43,952 nucleotides of DNA from a virus. The notes beneath the pieces were generated by a model. The model searched no databases, had not been told where the DNA came from, and saw only the letters and a program-made list of their open reading frames with translations. Made by a program: the position numbers and the translations under genes. The stretch spans positions 1 to 43,952 of the IMG/VR virus record IMGVR_UViG_3300025450_000049; one strand, given 5' to 3'. Shown piece by piece: positions 7,264 to 14,488 of this stretch. The first letter of the stretch is position 1. The number at the start of each line of letters is the position of its first letter.

Positions 7264-7496
7264 CAGGATGAGCGGAACAGTTTTTATTTTCTGCTTGGCC
7301 CCATCCCCTGTATATTGGTTCAGTTCCCCAAGCCTAGCTATTCTTGTGTCTGCAATAGCGCATATATGTCTTTCCATAAGTCATCAGTTCCGTTAGCGTC
7401 TATTTCTAGAAAGTATTGCTACTTGCCTTCCGGGCCACCGTCTACTGCCTTAGTTGGTTGCAGTAATAAAGTTATATTTTGCTGTATTCATCCTAT
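7264..7496 (-). ncRNA. Handle RNA m (long, with gene-derived interior)
   Basis: The 5' end AGGATGA, then ATACAGCAAAA, and the 3' end TCATCCTG match the handle-RNA consensus and pair as a 7-bp terminal helix. The 219-nt interior holds a degraded coding stretch (see the pseudogene) instead of a tRNA-like fold. It lies in tandem with handle RNA l, behind the same promoter. Confidence 0.55.
7338..7486 (-). pseudogene. Remnant of a small protein gene with in-frame amber
   Basis: One minus frame reads a protein-like stretch (ITLLLQPTKAVDGGPEGK, a TAG at 7419-7421, then QYFLEIDANGTDDLWKDI) and stops at 7338. Composition and codon pattern look like real phage protein, but there is no start codon in frame and an amber codon splits it. 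It lies wholly inside handle RNA m, so it may be captured or decayed sequence. Confidence 0.45.
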
Positions 7497-7502
7497 GATA
7501 TT

Positions 7503-7562
7503 AACAGGCTCAACTTGGTTTTTCTATAATGGTGAAAAGTTAATTGCTGAACTGAGCCTAAA
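7503..7562 (-). ncRNA. Handle RNA l (short)
   Basis: AGGCTCA / TGAGCCT terminal helix (a covarying version of AGGAT../..ATCCT), then GTTCAGCAATTAAC and a 3' CCTGTT. The interior has a TTTTC/GAAAA hairpin with a 9-nt loop containing CCATT. It is the first element after the promoter at 7579-7606. Confidence 0.7.
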
Positions 7563-7578
7563 ATCTAACTATATGTAT

Positions 7579-7606
7579 AGTATACTATCTTTTTAAATCT
7601 TGTCAA
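7579..7606 (-). promoter_or_regulatory. Sigma-70 type promoter before handle RNAs l and m
   Basis: TTGACA, 16 bases, TATACT. The first handle RNA starts about 17 bases downstream of the -10 box. Confidence 0.8.
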
Positions 7607-7610
7607 CTTA

Positions 7611-7790
7611 TTATGCAAGTTCGTCTAAATTAAATGGTTCGGGATTGATCGTTGCACCTGCATTAAGGACAGCAAAATCACCCCAATTGATAACTTGTCG
7701 AATTTCGTAAGTGTTATATGCTACATGCACATAAACTTCGTCCTCGTCATCAAGTTTATTAAGAATTCGTACAAGTTCTTTCTTTGTCAT
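7611..7790 (-). CDS. Hypothetical protein, 59 aa
   Basis: Starts MTKKELVRILNKLDDEDEVYV, a short helix-strand pattern, and continues with YEIRQVINWGDFAV. Acidic, soluble and of unknown function. The promoter at 7824-7851 reads into it. Its 3' end overlaps the next promoter. Confidence 0.65.
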   Translation of the reverse strand: MTKKELVRILNKLDDEDEVYVHVAYNTYEIRQVINWGDFAVLNAGATINPEPFNLDELA

Positions 7791-7795
7791 AAAAA

Positions 7796-7826
7796 TAAAG
7801 GCTTAGTTGTTACGTAAGCCTTTATT
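7796..7826 (-). terminator. Terminator of ftsH
   Basis: AAAGGCTTA / TAAGCCTTT hairpin followed on the minus strand by TATTTTT, 22 bases after the ftsH stop. Confidence 0.8.
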
Positions 7827-7851
7827 ATACACTAATTTAATGTAATGTCAA
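7824..7851 (-). promoter_or_regulatory. Sigma-70 type promoter
   Basis: TTGACA, 16 bases, TATAAT, at the very end of ftsH. It overlaps the ftsH terminator and reads into the 59-aa gene. Confidence 0.75.
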
Positions 7852-9641
7852 CCTTTCATAATTTTCTCAATCTGTTTAACATCGATTGTTTCGTGTTTCA
7901 TTAGGGCAGTAACCATTGCTTCGACTTTATCCCAATTAGTTTTAAGGATTGTCTTAGCACGACCGTAATTACGTTCAATAACCTCTTCAATTTCCTTTTC
8001 AATTTGATTATTGATTTCATCTAGTCCTTGTTTTAAGTGGCTATGTCCTGCACCTACATATCCGCCATCTTCCTCGACGTATTTAATAGGTTGTAAGTTT
8101 TTGCTCATGCCCCACTCTGTTACCATTTTAGTAGCAAGTAGAGTTGCACGTTCAATATCATTGCTAGCACCTGTAGTAATTCCATCTTCGCCTGCAATAA
8201 TTTCTTCAGCAATTCTTCCTCCATAAAGACTTGCGATCTGTCCTTCTAATTTACGCTTACTCATACTAACTGAGTCACGTTCTGGAAGGAACATTGTGAT
8301 ACCTAATGCGCGTCCCCGCGGAATGATGCTGACTTTGTAAATCGGATCATGCTCTGGTGTTAAGTAACCAACTACTGCGTGTCCTGCTTCATGATATGCA
8401 GTTAAACGCTTTTCATCTTCACTCATTGCAAAAGTTTTACGTTCCGCACCCATTAGGATCTTGTCCTTGGCCTTTTCAAAATGCTTCATATGAATTGCTT
8501 CACGATCGCATTTACTTGCTAAAATACTTGCTTCATTGACTAGGTTTGCAAGTTCTGCACCACTAAATCCAGGTGTACCACGTGCTAAATCATGTAACTT
8601 AACATCTTTTGCTAATGGAACATCTTTAGTGTGTACTTTAAGTATTTGTTCGCGTCCGTTAATGTCTGGAAGTCCTACTGTAACTTGTCTATCAAATCGT
8701 CCTGGACGAAGTAATGCTTTATCAAGAATTTCGGGACGATTAGTTGCGGCAATAATAATGATGCCAGTTGATGCTTCAAATCCGTCCATTTCAACAAGTA
8801 ATGCGTTAAGGGTTTGATCACGTTCGTCGTTGCCCATAATGCTACCATTACGTGCTTTACCGATTGCATCAATTTCGTCAATAAATATAATACAAGGTGA
8901 TTGTTTCTTTGCTTCAACAAACATATCACGTACACGACTTGCACCTACACCGACAAACATTTCAACAAAGTCGGAACCGGAGATACTAAAGAATGAAACA
9001 CCCGCCTCTCCTGCTACTGCTCTTGCTAGTAATGTTTTACCTGTTCCTGGGGGGCCTACTAGTAAGACACCACGAGGTATTTTACCACCTAATTTACTAA
9101 ACTTCTTTGGATCCTTTAAGAAGTCTACAATTTCTACAACATCTCCTTTTGCTTCATCGCATCCTGCTACATCGGCAAACGTAATTTTTTGGCTTGTTTC
9201 GTTGAGCAATTTATGTTTGCTCTTGCCCATTCCATTAGTACCGCTACCCATCATTCTATTCTGTTTACGCATGAACCAAATCCACACGCCGATCAAAACA
9301 AGCATCGGGAACCAACTGATGAAAATTTCAAAGAATAAACTTCTATGTGGAGGTTCTTGAGCTCGAACTTCTACATCGTTATTAAGTAAGTCATTAATCA
9401 ATGCAGGATCATTTGGTGTATAAACAATAAACTGTTCTCCGTCTCTTGATTCACCTCTAATCACCCTATCATCGATCATAACTCGTTTGATTGTATGCCC
9501 GTGAACTTCCCTAACAAATTGACTATAAGGAAATGGCATTGGACCGCGTTCTTTGTTTCCGTTTATTGTGTTAAACATAACATACAACGATACAATGAGA
9601 ACTGCAAAAAGAATTGCAGTTGAGATATTTTTATTAATCAT
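7848..9641 (-). CDS. ftsH: ATP-dependent zinc metalloprotease FtsH, phage-encoded
   Basis: A 597-aa protein with the full FtsH layout. It has a TM helix at about 8-25, a small periplasmic domain, a second TM at about 103-124 and an AAA+ module: Walker A GPPGTGKT (196-203), pore motif FVGVGA (229-234), Walker [11 protein letters not shown] (251-260) and the SRH with LRPGRFD near 311. The M41 protease domain has the zinc motif HEAGH (417-421). FtsH extracts and degrades membrane proteins and unstable regulators; in E. coli it turns over lambda CII and LpxC. It lacks the long C-terminal tail of E. coli FtsH (644 aa). All catalytic residues are present, so it should be active, as a homohexamer or mixed with host FtsH. 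A terminator follows. Confidence 0.97.
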   Translation of the reverse strand: MINKNISTAILFAVLIVSLYVMFNTINGNKERGPMPFPYSQFVREVHGHTIKRVMIDDRVIRGESRDGEQFIVYTPNDPALINDLLNNDVEVRAQEPPHRSLFFEIFISWFPMLVLIGVWIWFMRKQNRMMGSGTNGMGKSKHKLLNETSQKITFADVAGCDEAKGDVVEIVDFLKDPKKFSKLGGKIPRGVLLVGPPGTGKTLLARAVAGEAGVSFFSISGSDFVEMFVGVGASRVRDMFVEAKKQSPCIIFIDEIDAIGKARNGSIMGNDERDQTLNALLVEMDGFEASTGIIIIAATNRPEILDKALLRPGRFDRQVTVGLPDINGREQILKVHTKDVPLAKDVKLHDLARGTPGFSGAELANLVNEASILASKCDREAIHMKHFEKAKDKILMGAERKTFAMSEDEKRLTAYHEAGHAVVGYLTPEHDPIYKVSIIPRGRALGITMFLPERDSVSMSKRKLEGQIASLYGGRIAEEIIAGEDGITTGASNDIERATLLATKMVTEWGMSKNLQPIKYVEEDGGYVGAGHSHLKQGLDEINNQIEKEIEEVIERNYGRAKTILKTNWDKVEAMVTALMKHETIDVKQIEKIMKG

Positions 9642-9670
9642 GTATTCAACCTCTCAACTACTTAGTAAAA

Positions 9671-9708
9671 AAGAAAAACCCCTAATACATGTTTGATATT
9701 AGGGGTTA
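9671..9708 (-). terminator. Rho-independent terminator
   Basis: CCCCTAATA / TATTAGGGG hairpin followed by a T-run on the minus strand, directly after the 53-aa gene. Confidence 0.85.
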
Positions 9709-9712
9709 TTGT

Positions 9713-9874
9713 TTAAGCCTTGTGCGTTTTACCGCATACAGTACAAACTGCTTCGGACTTCTTTTGATCAAGATTCATAACACGCATATCCTGACCATAT
9801 CTTTTATCTTGGTATTCTGAAATACCCGGTGGAGTGCTTTTGCATCCACATTTTTTAACAACACATCCTGCCAT
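9713..9874 (-). CDS. Small putative zinc-ribbon protein, 53 aa
   Basis: Starts MAGCVVKKCGCKS and ends EAVCTVCGKTHKA. The cysteines (CxxxxCxC near the N-terminus and CxxC near the C-terminus) could bind one zinc. GGAGG sits 7 bases before the ATG, a strong ribosome site, and a GATAAATA late-promoter-like box lies just upstream. Function unknown; the length fits small DNA- or RNA-binding knuckles. Confidence 0.7.
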   Translation of the reverse strand: MAGCVVKKCGCKSTPPGISEYQDKRYGQDMRVMNLDQKKSEAVCTVCGKTHKA

Positions 9875-9920
9875 AATATACCTCCATTATGTACGTATAT
9901 TATTTATCGCAGAAGTAATT

Positions 9921-9994
9921 TGGAAGCGGGACCCGGAATCGAACCAGGATCTTGAGCTTATGAGACTCATAAGTTACCGTTACTCCATCCCGCT
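9921..9994 (-). tRNA. tRNA-Met(CAT)
   Basis: Acceptor AGCGGGA/TCCCGCT, anticodon loop CTCATAA in a TGAGT/GCTCA stem, T-loop TTCGATT, CCA encoded. Could instead be the Ile(CAU) tRNA that needs lysidine; sequence alone does not decide. Confidence 0.9.
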
Positions 9995-10088
9995 ATTGGA
10001 TGAGTCCTGTTACGCCCCCAAATGTTATAAGGACGAACAAGATTATTAGTATTATAATTGTATTTTGTATTAATTTCATATTTTAAAT

Positions 10089-10162
10089 TGGCTTCGGGTC
10101 AAGGGCTCGAACCTCGATTCTGTGAGTCAAAGTCACATGTCCTACCATTAGACGAACCCGAA
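10089..10162 (-). tRNA. tRNA-Gln(TTG)
   Basis: Acceptor TTCGGGT/ACCCGAA, anticodon loop CTTTGAC in TGTGA/TCACA, T-arm with TTCGAGC, CCA encoded. The D-arm is short (GTC TAATGGTA GGAC). Confidence 0.9.
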
Positions 10163-10168
10163 ATAAAT

Positions 10169-10281
10169 CTTTATACATCTGCACACTCACAGGAATCGAA
10201 CCTGCCAACTATGTCGCCAACGACAAAGCTGTCCTCCAGTACATCTGCGTGGCCTACGCATTTGTGTGCATGTGTATAAAG
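10169..10281 (-). ncRNA. tRNA-like RNA with an 18-bp terminal helix
   Basis: The ends pair over 18 positions (CTTTATACA..TGCACAC with GTGTGCA..TGTATAAAG) with only a 2x2 internal loop. Inside are a GCGT/ACGC hairpin, a TGTCG/CGACA hairpin and a canonical T-arm (GCAGG TTCGATT CCTGT) next to the 3' strand. No normal D-arm or anticodon arm can be drawn. It looks like a tRNA mimic on a long stem, related in design but not in sequence to the handle RNAs. Confidence 0.6.
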
Positions 10282-10287
10282 ACTTTT

Positions 10288-10426
10288 AACAGGATGCATT
10301 TTCTTTTTTGTCAAGTGCGTTTACCAATTTCGCCAACCCAATCAGCGTGATCGGGTGTAGGACTTGAACCTACAAATCTTTCGATGCCTGATTCTTTTAG
10401 AAAATATTTGCTGTAAGCATCCTAAA
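10288..10426 (-). ncRNA. Handle RNA a with permuted tRNA-Leu-like domain
   Basis: Terminal helix AGGATGC/GCATCCT, bulge TTACAGCAA, then a second helix ATTTTCT/AGAAAAT. Inside, in transcript order, are a long-variable-arm hairpin (ATC GAAA GAT), a T-arm (GTAGG TTCAAGT CCTAC) and an acceptor helix CCCGATC/GATTGGG (10349-10355 with 10337-10343) closed by 5 nt. A Leu-type D-arm (GGCG AAATTGGTAAA CGC) follows. CTTGA and TCAGG can pair as the anticodon stem. So a tRNA-Leu body is circularly permuted on the handle. Confidence 0.75.
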
Positions 10427-10437
10427 TTCTTAAAATT

Positions 10438-10466
10438 ATAGTACAACTTTTTAAGGTAGTTGTCAA
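10438..10466 (-). promoter_or_regulatory. Sigma-70 type promoter before handle RNA a
   Basis: TTGACA, 17 bases, TACTAT (a TATAAT sits 3 bases further on). Handle RNA a begins about 13 bases downstream. Confidence 0.7.
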
Positions 10467-10476
10467 CCTCTAAATA

Positions 10477-10600
10477 AACAGGATGCATTATTATTTACGG
10501 ACGGCCATGCTACTGTTACATCATCCCCGTAGGAAGTAGGAATTGCACCTACACCCGCCGTTTTTGGCTTGTAATAATTTTATGCTGAAAGCATCCTAAA
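10477..10600 (-). ncRNA. Handle RNA b with permuted tRNA-like domain
   Basis: Terminal helix AGGATGC/GCATCCT and bulge TTTCAGCA, then ATTATT/AATAAT pairing. Inside are a T-arm (GTAGG TGCAATT CCTAC), a 4-bp stub TTCC/GGGA capped by a UACG tetraloop (10524-10535) where a tRNA would have its open acceptor end, and a D-arm ATGT AACAGTA GCAT. GCCGT/ACGGC pairs across the two halves as the anticodon stem. A stable UNCG cap argues against maturation to a free-ended tRNA. Confidence 0.75.
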
Positions 10601-10611
10601 ATCTTAAAACT

Positions 10612-10670
10612 AACAGGATCCGCTTTGTTTCACATGAAAAGTAAAATGTTTAATTGCTGAATGGATCCTA
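10612..10670 (-). ncRNA. Handle RNA c (short, Glu-anticodon-like loop)
   Basis: AGGATCC/GGATCCT helix and ATTCAGCAATTAAAC bulge. A TTTTAC/GTGAAA hairpin with 7-nt loop TTTTCAT has U33 and a TTC triplet at the anticodon position. No D- or T-arm. Confidence 0.7.
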
Positions 10671-10674
10671 AAAT

Positions 10675-10750
10675 TGGTCGGGATTGCAGGATTCGAACCT
10701 GCGTCTTACCGCCCCAAACGGTATGCTAAACCAACCTCAGCTAAACCCCG
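10675..10750 (-). tRNA. tRNA-Pro(TGG), first copy
   Basis: Acceptor CGGGGTT/AATCCCG, anticodon arm TACCG TTTGGGG CGGTA, T-arm GCAGG/CCTGC, CCA encoded. Bases 8-10 (TAG) are also the stop codon of the HNH gene upstream. Confidence 0.93.
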
Positions 10751-11445
10751 TGTTCTTTTTCTAATCGATCTTTGTATCTTTCAATGTAATCATAAATCGA
10801 CCATTTGTTTATACCATATTTTTTAGCAATACTATAATACCCTTGTTTAGTACTAACTCCTTCTTTATAAATCAAAGAAATGATTGAATAATCATATTTT
10901 AACAATCTTTCTTTTTTATGAAGCGGTTTACAACCATCGCAAAATTTTAATTTACCATTCCATAATGGAACTTTATCAACAAAATTCTTACACACTCTAC
11001 AATATCGATTTTTAAATTTTGGAGTTCTGCCTTCGACAAAATTTGTTGGCTGTGTTCCTGGAACTACTCTTATTTTTTCAAGTGTAGTTGGCTCATGATA
11101 CCATTTTTTTCCAAAATTTGGATTTTTATCTCCTATTGTATCGCGTTTTCTTTGTTTAGAATACCGTTTTCTTAACCATCCATATAACTTATTATTTCTA
11201 TTTTGGTATGATGATGACGGAATCATCATCATTGCTGCATGTAGTAATTTTTTATTATTAGGATGAATTTTTACTAATAATTGGTGTGCTAAATAATGCT
11301 CTTCTGGCGTTAAATTAACTAAATTATCTACTGCATTAGAACCACCTAAACATCGCGGAATAATATGATGTCTTTCGGTATAGTCCTCGATATTTCTTAA
11401 CTTTGCCCGTTCTATTAATAACAAATAATGTTTTTTGTAATTCAT
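10741..11445 (-). CDS. HNH homing-type endonuclease, 234 aa
   Basis: The HNH core is near the N-terminus: YTERHHIIPRCLGG, then NLVNLTPEEHYLAHQLL, the H..N..H arrangement with the double His of the beta-beta-alpha-metal fold. A C-terminal zinc-ribbon-like part (CRVCKNF..CDGCK) and a helix-turn-helix-like tail (IAKKYGINKWSIYDYI) probably read the target. It nicks or cuts DNA to promote its own spread. The frame ends exactly at U8-A9-G10 of the tRNA-Pro. A TTAAATAAATATT box lies just before the ATG, so expression is probably late. No intron borders are visible, so it is taken as free-standing. Confidence 0.85.
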   Translation of the reverse strand: MNYKKHYLLLIERAKLRNIEDYTERHHIIPRCLGGSNAVDNLVNLTPEEHYLAHQLLVKIHPNNKKLLHAAMMMIPSSSYQNRNNKLYGWLRKRYSKQRKRDTIGDKNPNFGKKWYHEPTTLEKIRVVPGTQPTNFVEGRTPKFKNRYCRVCKNFVDKVPLWNGKLKFCDGCKPLHKKERLLKYDYSIISLIYKEGVSTKQGYYSIAKKYGINKWSIYDYIERYKDRLEKEHGV

Positions 11446-11517
11446 CTAATATTTATTTAACATTAGACTTTTATCTTACAAAATGAATATTAACTAAGCT
11501 AATCCTGTGTAAAATCT

Positions 11518-11814
11518 TTATTTTTCTTCTGTTTCCGGCATTACTACTTGCAATCCGGAAAAAAATGGTACTACTGGTTCTTGTTTTGGTTCTACTGTTG
11601 GTTCAGTAGTTTCTTTAAGTTTGATTGCTGCTCCGTGACCAGCTGCGATTGTTGCGAGCGCAATGCCGAGTTCTGCGATTCCAAGGACCCCGCCTGATAA
11701 AATAATGCCACTAGCAACCCCAACAATAGCAATATAACTAGCGGCCCAACTGATTCGGCCCATGCAAAGCGTTTCATTATCTTTTCCTGTAATCAATTCT
11801 TTGAAATCAGCCAT
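11518..11814 (-). CDS. Phage membrane protein (GKDNETL type), 98 aa
   Basis: Starts MADFKELITGKDNETL, followed by two hydrophobic stretches (about 20-42 and 44-64) and a Pro/Glu-rich tail (TEPTVEPKQEP). The opening resembles small one- or two-TM phage proteins seen in T4-like marine phages. A holin-like role is possible but not shown. AGGAC precedes the start, which overlaps the stop of the PPIase gene. A second frame inside it is discussed under findings. Confidence 0.7.
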   Translation of the reverse strand: MADFKELITGKDNETLCMGRISWAASYIAIVGVASGIILSGGVLGIAELGIALATIAAGHGAAIKLKETTEPTVEPKQEPVVPFFSGLQVVMPETEEK

Positions 11815-12074
11815 TAACCAGTCCTGTGAATTAAATGATATCCGAATTGTGTCTGGACCGGCTGACTAATTTGTCCAACCGCTGTTGCTAATGTAGCATC
11901 TTCAAATGGTTTTACCATCATGCCTGGACCAAAATCACCTAAGTCACCGCCTCTTGCTTTACTCGGACACTTGCTATGTGCTTGTGCTAAACTAGCAAAA
12001 TTTAATGCATTTGCTTCTTCTAAGATTGCAGTTGCTTGATCTAACGTGTCAACTAAAATATGACTTGCTCTCAT
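11814..12074 (-). CDS. Parvulin-type peptidyl-prolyl isomerase, 86 aa
   Basis: Starts MRASHILVDTLDQA and has KARGGDLGDFGPGMM..PFEDA and QTQFGYHLIHRTG, the standard parvulin (PpiC/rotamase) strand-helix motifs with both His residues of the active site. Length equals E. coli PpiC (93 aa), with no signal peptide, so it acts in the cytoplasm on proline bonds of folding proteins. It may assist virion protein folding; this is inference. Confidence 0.88.
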   Translation of the reverse strand: MRASHILVDTLDQATAILEEANALNFASLAQAHSKCPSKARGGDLGDFGPGMMVKPFEDATLATAVGQISQPVQTQFGYHLIHRTG

Positions 12075-12092
12075 TATAACCTCTATTTAAAT

Positions 12093-12168
12093 TGGAGCGG
12101 GAGATGGGACTCGAACCCACGACGAACAGCTTGGAAGGCTGACACTCTAGCCACTGAGTTACACCCGC
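12093..12168 (-). tRNA. tRNA-Gly(TCC)
   Basis: Acceptor GCGGGTG/CTCCCGC, anticodon loop CTTCCAA in CAGC/GCTG, T-arm GTGGG/CCCAT, CCA encoded. Confidence 0.92.
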
Positions 12169-12171
12169 ACT

Positions 12172-12457
12172 TTAATTAAACACACCGTACAACTTGCGCC
12201 TCTCTCAAGGTCTTAAACAGCGTCCTGTACAAGCCGATGTGTTTAATTAAAGTGTTTAGCTACTTCGCACTACCAAAGCCCTAAACTGAGTTGTTACACC
12301 TGTCCATCTGCTTTTCCATTTGGACGGTACAGTTCCCGCCCTAGGATATTCTCAAGTCGCTCCTTATTTGAAGCCTTTGCGGTATAGATCCTAAGCACCG
12401 TGTCGTGTATGGTCAGACAATAACCCACTTCTTTAGGTAAAAGTGTAACCTAGTGTT
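12172..12457 (-). ncRNA. Structured noncoding block between tRNA-Gly and tRNA-Thr
   Basis: It is GC-richer than its neighbours. The 3' part (12172-12249) is a unit closed by a perfect 11-bp inverted repeat AATTAAACACA/TGTGTTTAATT. The rest contains further hairpins (GTTTAG..CTAAAC; GTCCA..TGGAC; GGATCTATACC region). A 44-codon frame with a GTG start and no ribosome site crosses it, but I favour RNA. No known family recognised. Confidence 0.5.
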
Positions 12458-12532
12458 TGGAGCCCCCGCCCGGAATCGAACCGAGTTATCATGATTACAA
12501 GTCATGCGCATCGCCATCAATGCTTAAGGGGC
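12458..12532 (-). tRNA. tRNA-Thr(TGT)
   Basis: Anticodon arm CATGA CTTGTAA TCATG, D-arm GCAT/ATGC, T-arm CTCGG/CCGGG, CCA encoded. The inner acceptor pair 7-66 is mismatched. Confidence 0.9.
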
Positions 12533-12538
12533 AATAAA

Positions 12539-12721
12539 CTATTTAACTCTTGAACGCTGACGATTAAGCTCGTTTAGGATTTTACCTTTTGACTTTTTAT
12601 CGCTAGCCTTACTATACATTTCTTCTAACTGTGCAACACTCTTTGCTCTTAAGCGTGGACGACCATTGTGGGTCATTCCCGGAGCCTGTCTTGGTCTATT
12701 TGCTTTACTAATTGTTGCCAT
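12539..12721 (-). CDS. Small basic protein, 60 aa
   Basis: Highly basic (MATISKANRPRQAPG, GRPRLRAKSVAQLEEM, LNELNRQRSRVK), suggesting nucleic-acid or ribosome binding. Ends 6 bases before the tRNA-Thr 5' end. No family recognised. Confidence 0.6.
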   Translation of the reverse strand: MATISKANRPRQAPGMTHNGRPRLRAKSVAQLEEMYSKASDKKSKGKILNELNRQRSRVK

Positions 12722-12754
12722 CTTGTTTCTCTATTGCGTTAATATTTGTATAGT

Positions 12755-12889
12755 TTACTTATCTTCTTCACGTTTGTCAACCGGTTTATTTTGATCTTTC
12801 TTTCCAAAAATTCTATCCCAGTTTTCGTCAAACTTTTTCTTATCTACTTTACGCGGAGTAGATCCTTTACCGCCATACCATTGTGACAT
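12755..12889 (-). CDS. Small charged protein, 44 aa
   Basis: MSQWYGGKGSTPRKVDKKKF then a charged tail (DKREEDK). An AGGAAA ribosome site overlaps the stop of the SGNH gene upstream. Similar short MSQWYGGKG proteins occur in T4-like phages, but no role is known to me. Confidence 0.6.
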   Translation of the reverse strand: MSQWYGGKGSTPRKVDKKKFDENWDRIFGKKDQNKPVDKREEDK

Positions 12890-12899
12890 TTTTAATTTC

Positions 12900-13757
12900 C
12901 TATAATCTAACTATTTTAGACGGAGTGTGTATATTTTCTTCCAATTTTGAGTTAGTATTCCTGACTATACAATCATATTGTTCAACGTATTCTCTTGTCG
13001 ATTGACTGATAGAATTGTTAGGATATAATCGATCTAAATATAATAAATGCTCACTTGGTGACGGATGAGTATCTCCAAAGTTCACTATTAACCTAGTCTT
13101 CCAAAAATTATCATATACTATTTCTTGAATTGAAAGATGAATTTTAGGAAAAATTGTTTTATAAAGTTCAACAACATCTTGATTTTCTACTATTGTCTTT
13201 CCTTCTTCGATAATAGTTCCAGATTTATTTATTCCTATTAGTATTCTTCTATACAAATTATATCTATATTCTAAATCAGGAAACAATCGATCGACATTAC
13301 TATGATCAAAACAAAGAAGATGATGCATTGAATACTGGTCATAATCGCATTCAAGATTCTCTAATAAATTTTGTATTAACAAAATATTAGCATAATCTCG
13401 TATAGCATATCCGCGCATGTCTAATCCAAACTTTTTAACCCAATCTTTACTGTATACTGTTTGATGGCCAATGCCACCTACACACAACCAAGAGCCATTT
13501 ATATATCGATCCTCTCGAGATAGGGAGGACCACATTATTAACACAAGATCTCCTTTTTGGAATTTATGTGTTGTATGACATTCTATTACAGAATTAACGA
13601 TAAAACTATTGCCTCCACCGGATTTACCCCAGTTTTCATACACTGGGACCTCTCGGCCTATTATATCCGCCCATGTCGGCCAAATATAATTTGTATAACT
13701 ACAACCGAATGTAAACACTCGATTATATTTTGATAAATTTAATTCTGTAATACGCAT
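12900..13757 (-). CDS. SGNH/GDSL-hydrolase-like protein, 285 aa
   Basis: Block I is VFTFGCSYTNY (Ser in GCS), followed by ENWGKSGGGNSFI (the Gly/Asn block) and LVLIMWSS. The C-terminal region has GDTHPSPSEHL (D..H of block V). This is the order of an SGNH esterase, here apparently for removing or adding acyl groups on sugars. It is the last gene of a five-gene cassette (13757-17591 side) with surface-glycan character. Substrate unknown. Confidence 0.65.
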   Translation of the reverse strand: MRITELNLSKYNRVFTFGCSYTNYIWPTWADIIGREVPVYENWGKSGGGNSFIVNSVIECHTTHKFQKGDLVLIMWSSLSREDRYINGSWLCVGGIGHQTVYSKDWVKKFGLDMRGYAIRDYANILLIQNLLENLECDYDQYSMHHLLCFDHSNVDRLFPDLEYRYNLYRRILIGINKSGTIIEEGKTIVENQDVVELYKTIFPKIHLSIQEIVYDNFWKTRLIVNFGDTHPSPSEHLLYLDRLYPNNSISQSTREYVEQYDCIVRNTNSKLEENIHTPSKIVRL

Positions 13758-13759
13758 TA

Positions 13760-14488
13760 TTATTTTATAAAATTAATTACATCATAATCAAAATTTAAAC
13801 AACTTCCTGGATTGTAGTTATCAATAGCATGTTTAATCCACGAAAAAACTAATTCATTTTTCTGTTCACCGTCTAAATGATTTGGACGAGAGTCATGAAA
13901 ATGTATGTTATCATCTTGTACATCAATCATGCTAATTGATGCTAACGCAGGTCTTATTTCCATGCCAGTTTTCCATCTATAAGGATATTTTATATTTTCT
14001 GGATTGAATCTGTCACGGTTATCCCAGTCTATGTCTCCATATGACCAGAGATGAATAATCTTAATACCCGTGTCTAATTTTGATAAGATTTCGGTATCAA
14101 AATAATGCATAACGGATAGATGTTCTAAATCTTCTTTTTCCCAATCGTGCAAATTTTCATAATATAATTGTGCAGATTTCCATATTAAATTTTTACTATT
14201 GTGATGTTTTAATAATGAAGATGCATTTATATTTCGAACTTCTCTATGAAACAATCTCCCGTTATTAGTCCATACGAATATGCAAATATCCGGTAAGTTT
14301 GTTTTGATAGGATTAAATTGTAATAAAATCAGATCCCAAATAGACGACCCATCTACACCTAGTTGTAAAATTTTAGTGTTGTAATTAAGTTCGAGTTTTT
14401 TGATGTAAGTAGTTCCTGTATTCTTACTAAAAAAAGGCATATCTTTTTTAGCGCAGAAACTATCACCGAAGAATCCTATAGTACTCAT
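13760..14488 (-). CDS. SGNH/GDSL-hydrolase-like protein, 242 aa
   Basis: Starts MSTIGFFGDSFCAKKDM (block I GDSF), then LQLGVDGSSIWDL (block II Gly) and the C-terminal DSRPNHLDGEQKN (catalytic D..H). A second, distant SGNH member next to the one at 12900. Its stop is 2 bases from the neighbour's start. Likely role: esterase acting on a carbohydrate; inference only. Confidence 0.65.
   Translation of the reverse strand: MSTIGFFGDSFCAKKDMPFFSKNTGTTYIKKLELNYNTKILQLGVDGSSIWDLILLQFNPIKTNLPDICIFVWTNNGRLFHREVRNINASSLLKHHNSKNLIWKSAQLYYENLHDWEKEDLEHLSVMHYFDTEILSKLDTGIKIIHLWSYGDIDWDNRDRFNPENIKYPYRWKTGMEIRPALASISMIDVQDDNIHFHDSRPNHLDGEQKNELVFSWIKHAIDNYNPGSCLNFDYDVINFIK

Noticed and set aside
7180-7377. 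65-aa minus-strand frame (starting MERHICAIAD)
   Set aside because: It crosses the end of handle RNA m and overlaps the 58-aa gene in another frame; no ribosome site.
12250-12430. About 44-codon frame with GTG start (reads ASNKERLENILG)
   Set aside because: Composition is protein-like, but there is no ribosome site, the stem structure is strong, and neighbouring blocks of the same kind are noncoding.
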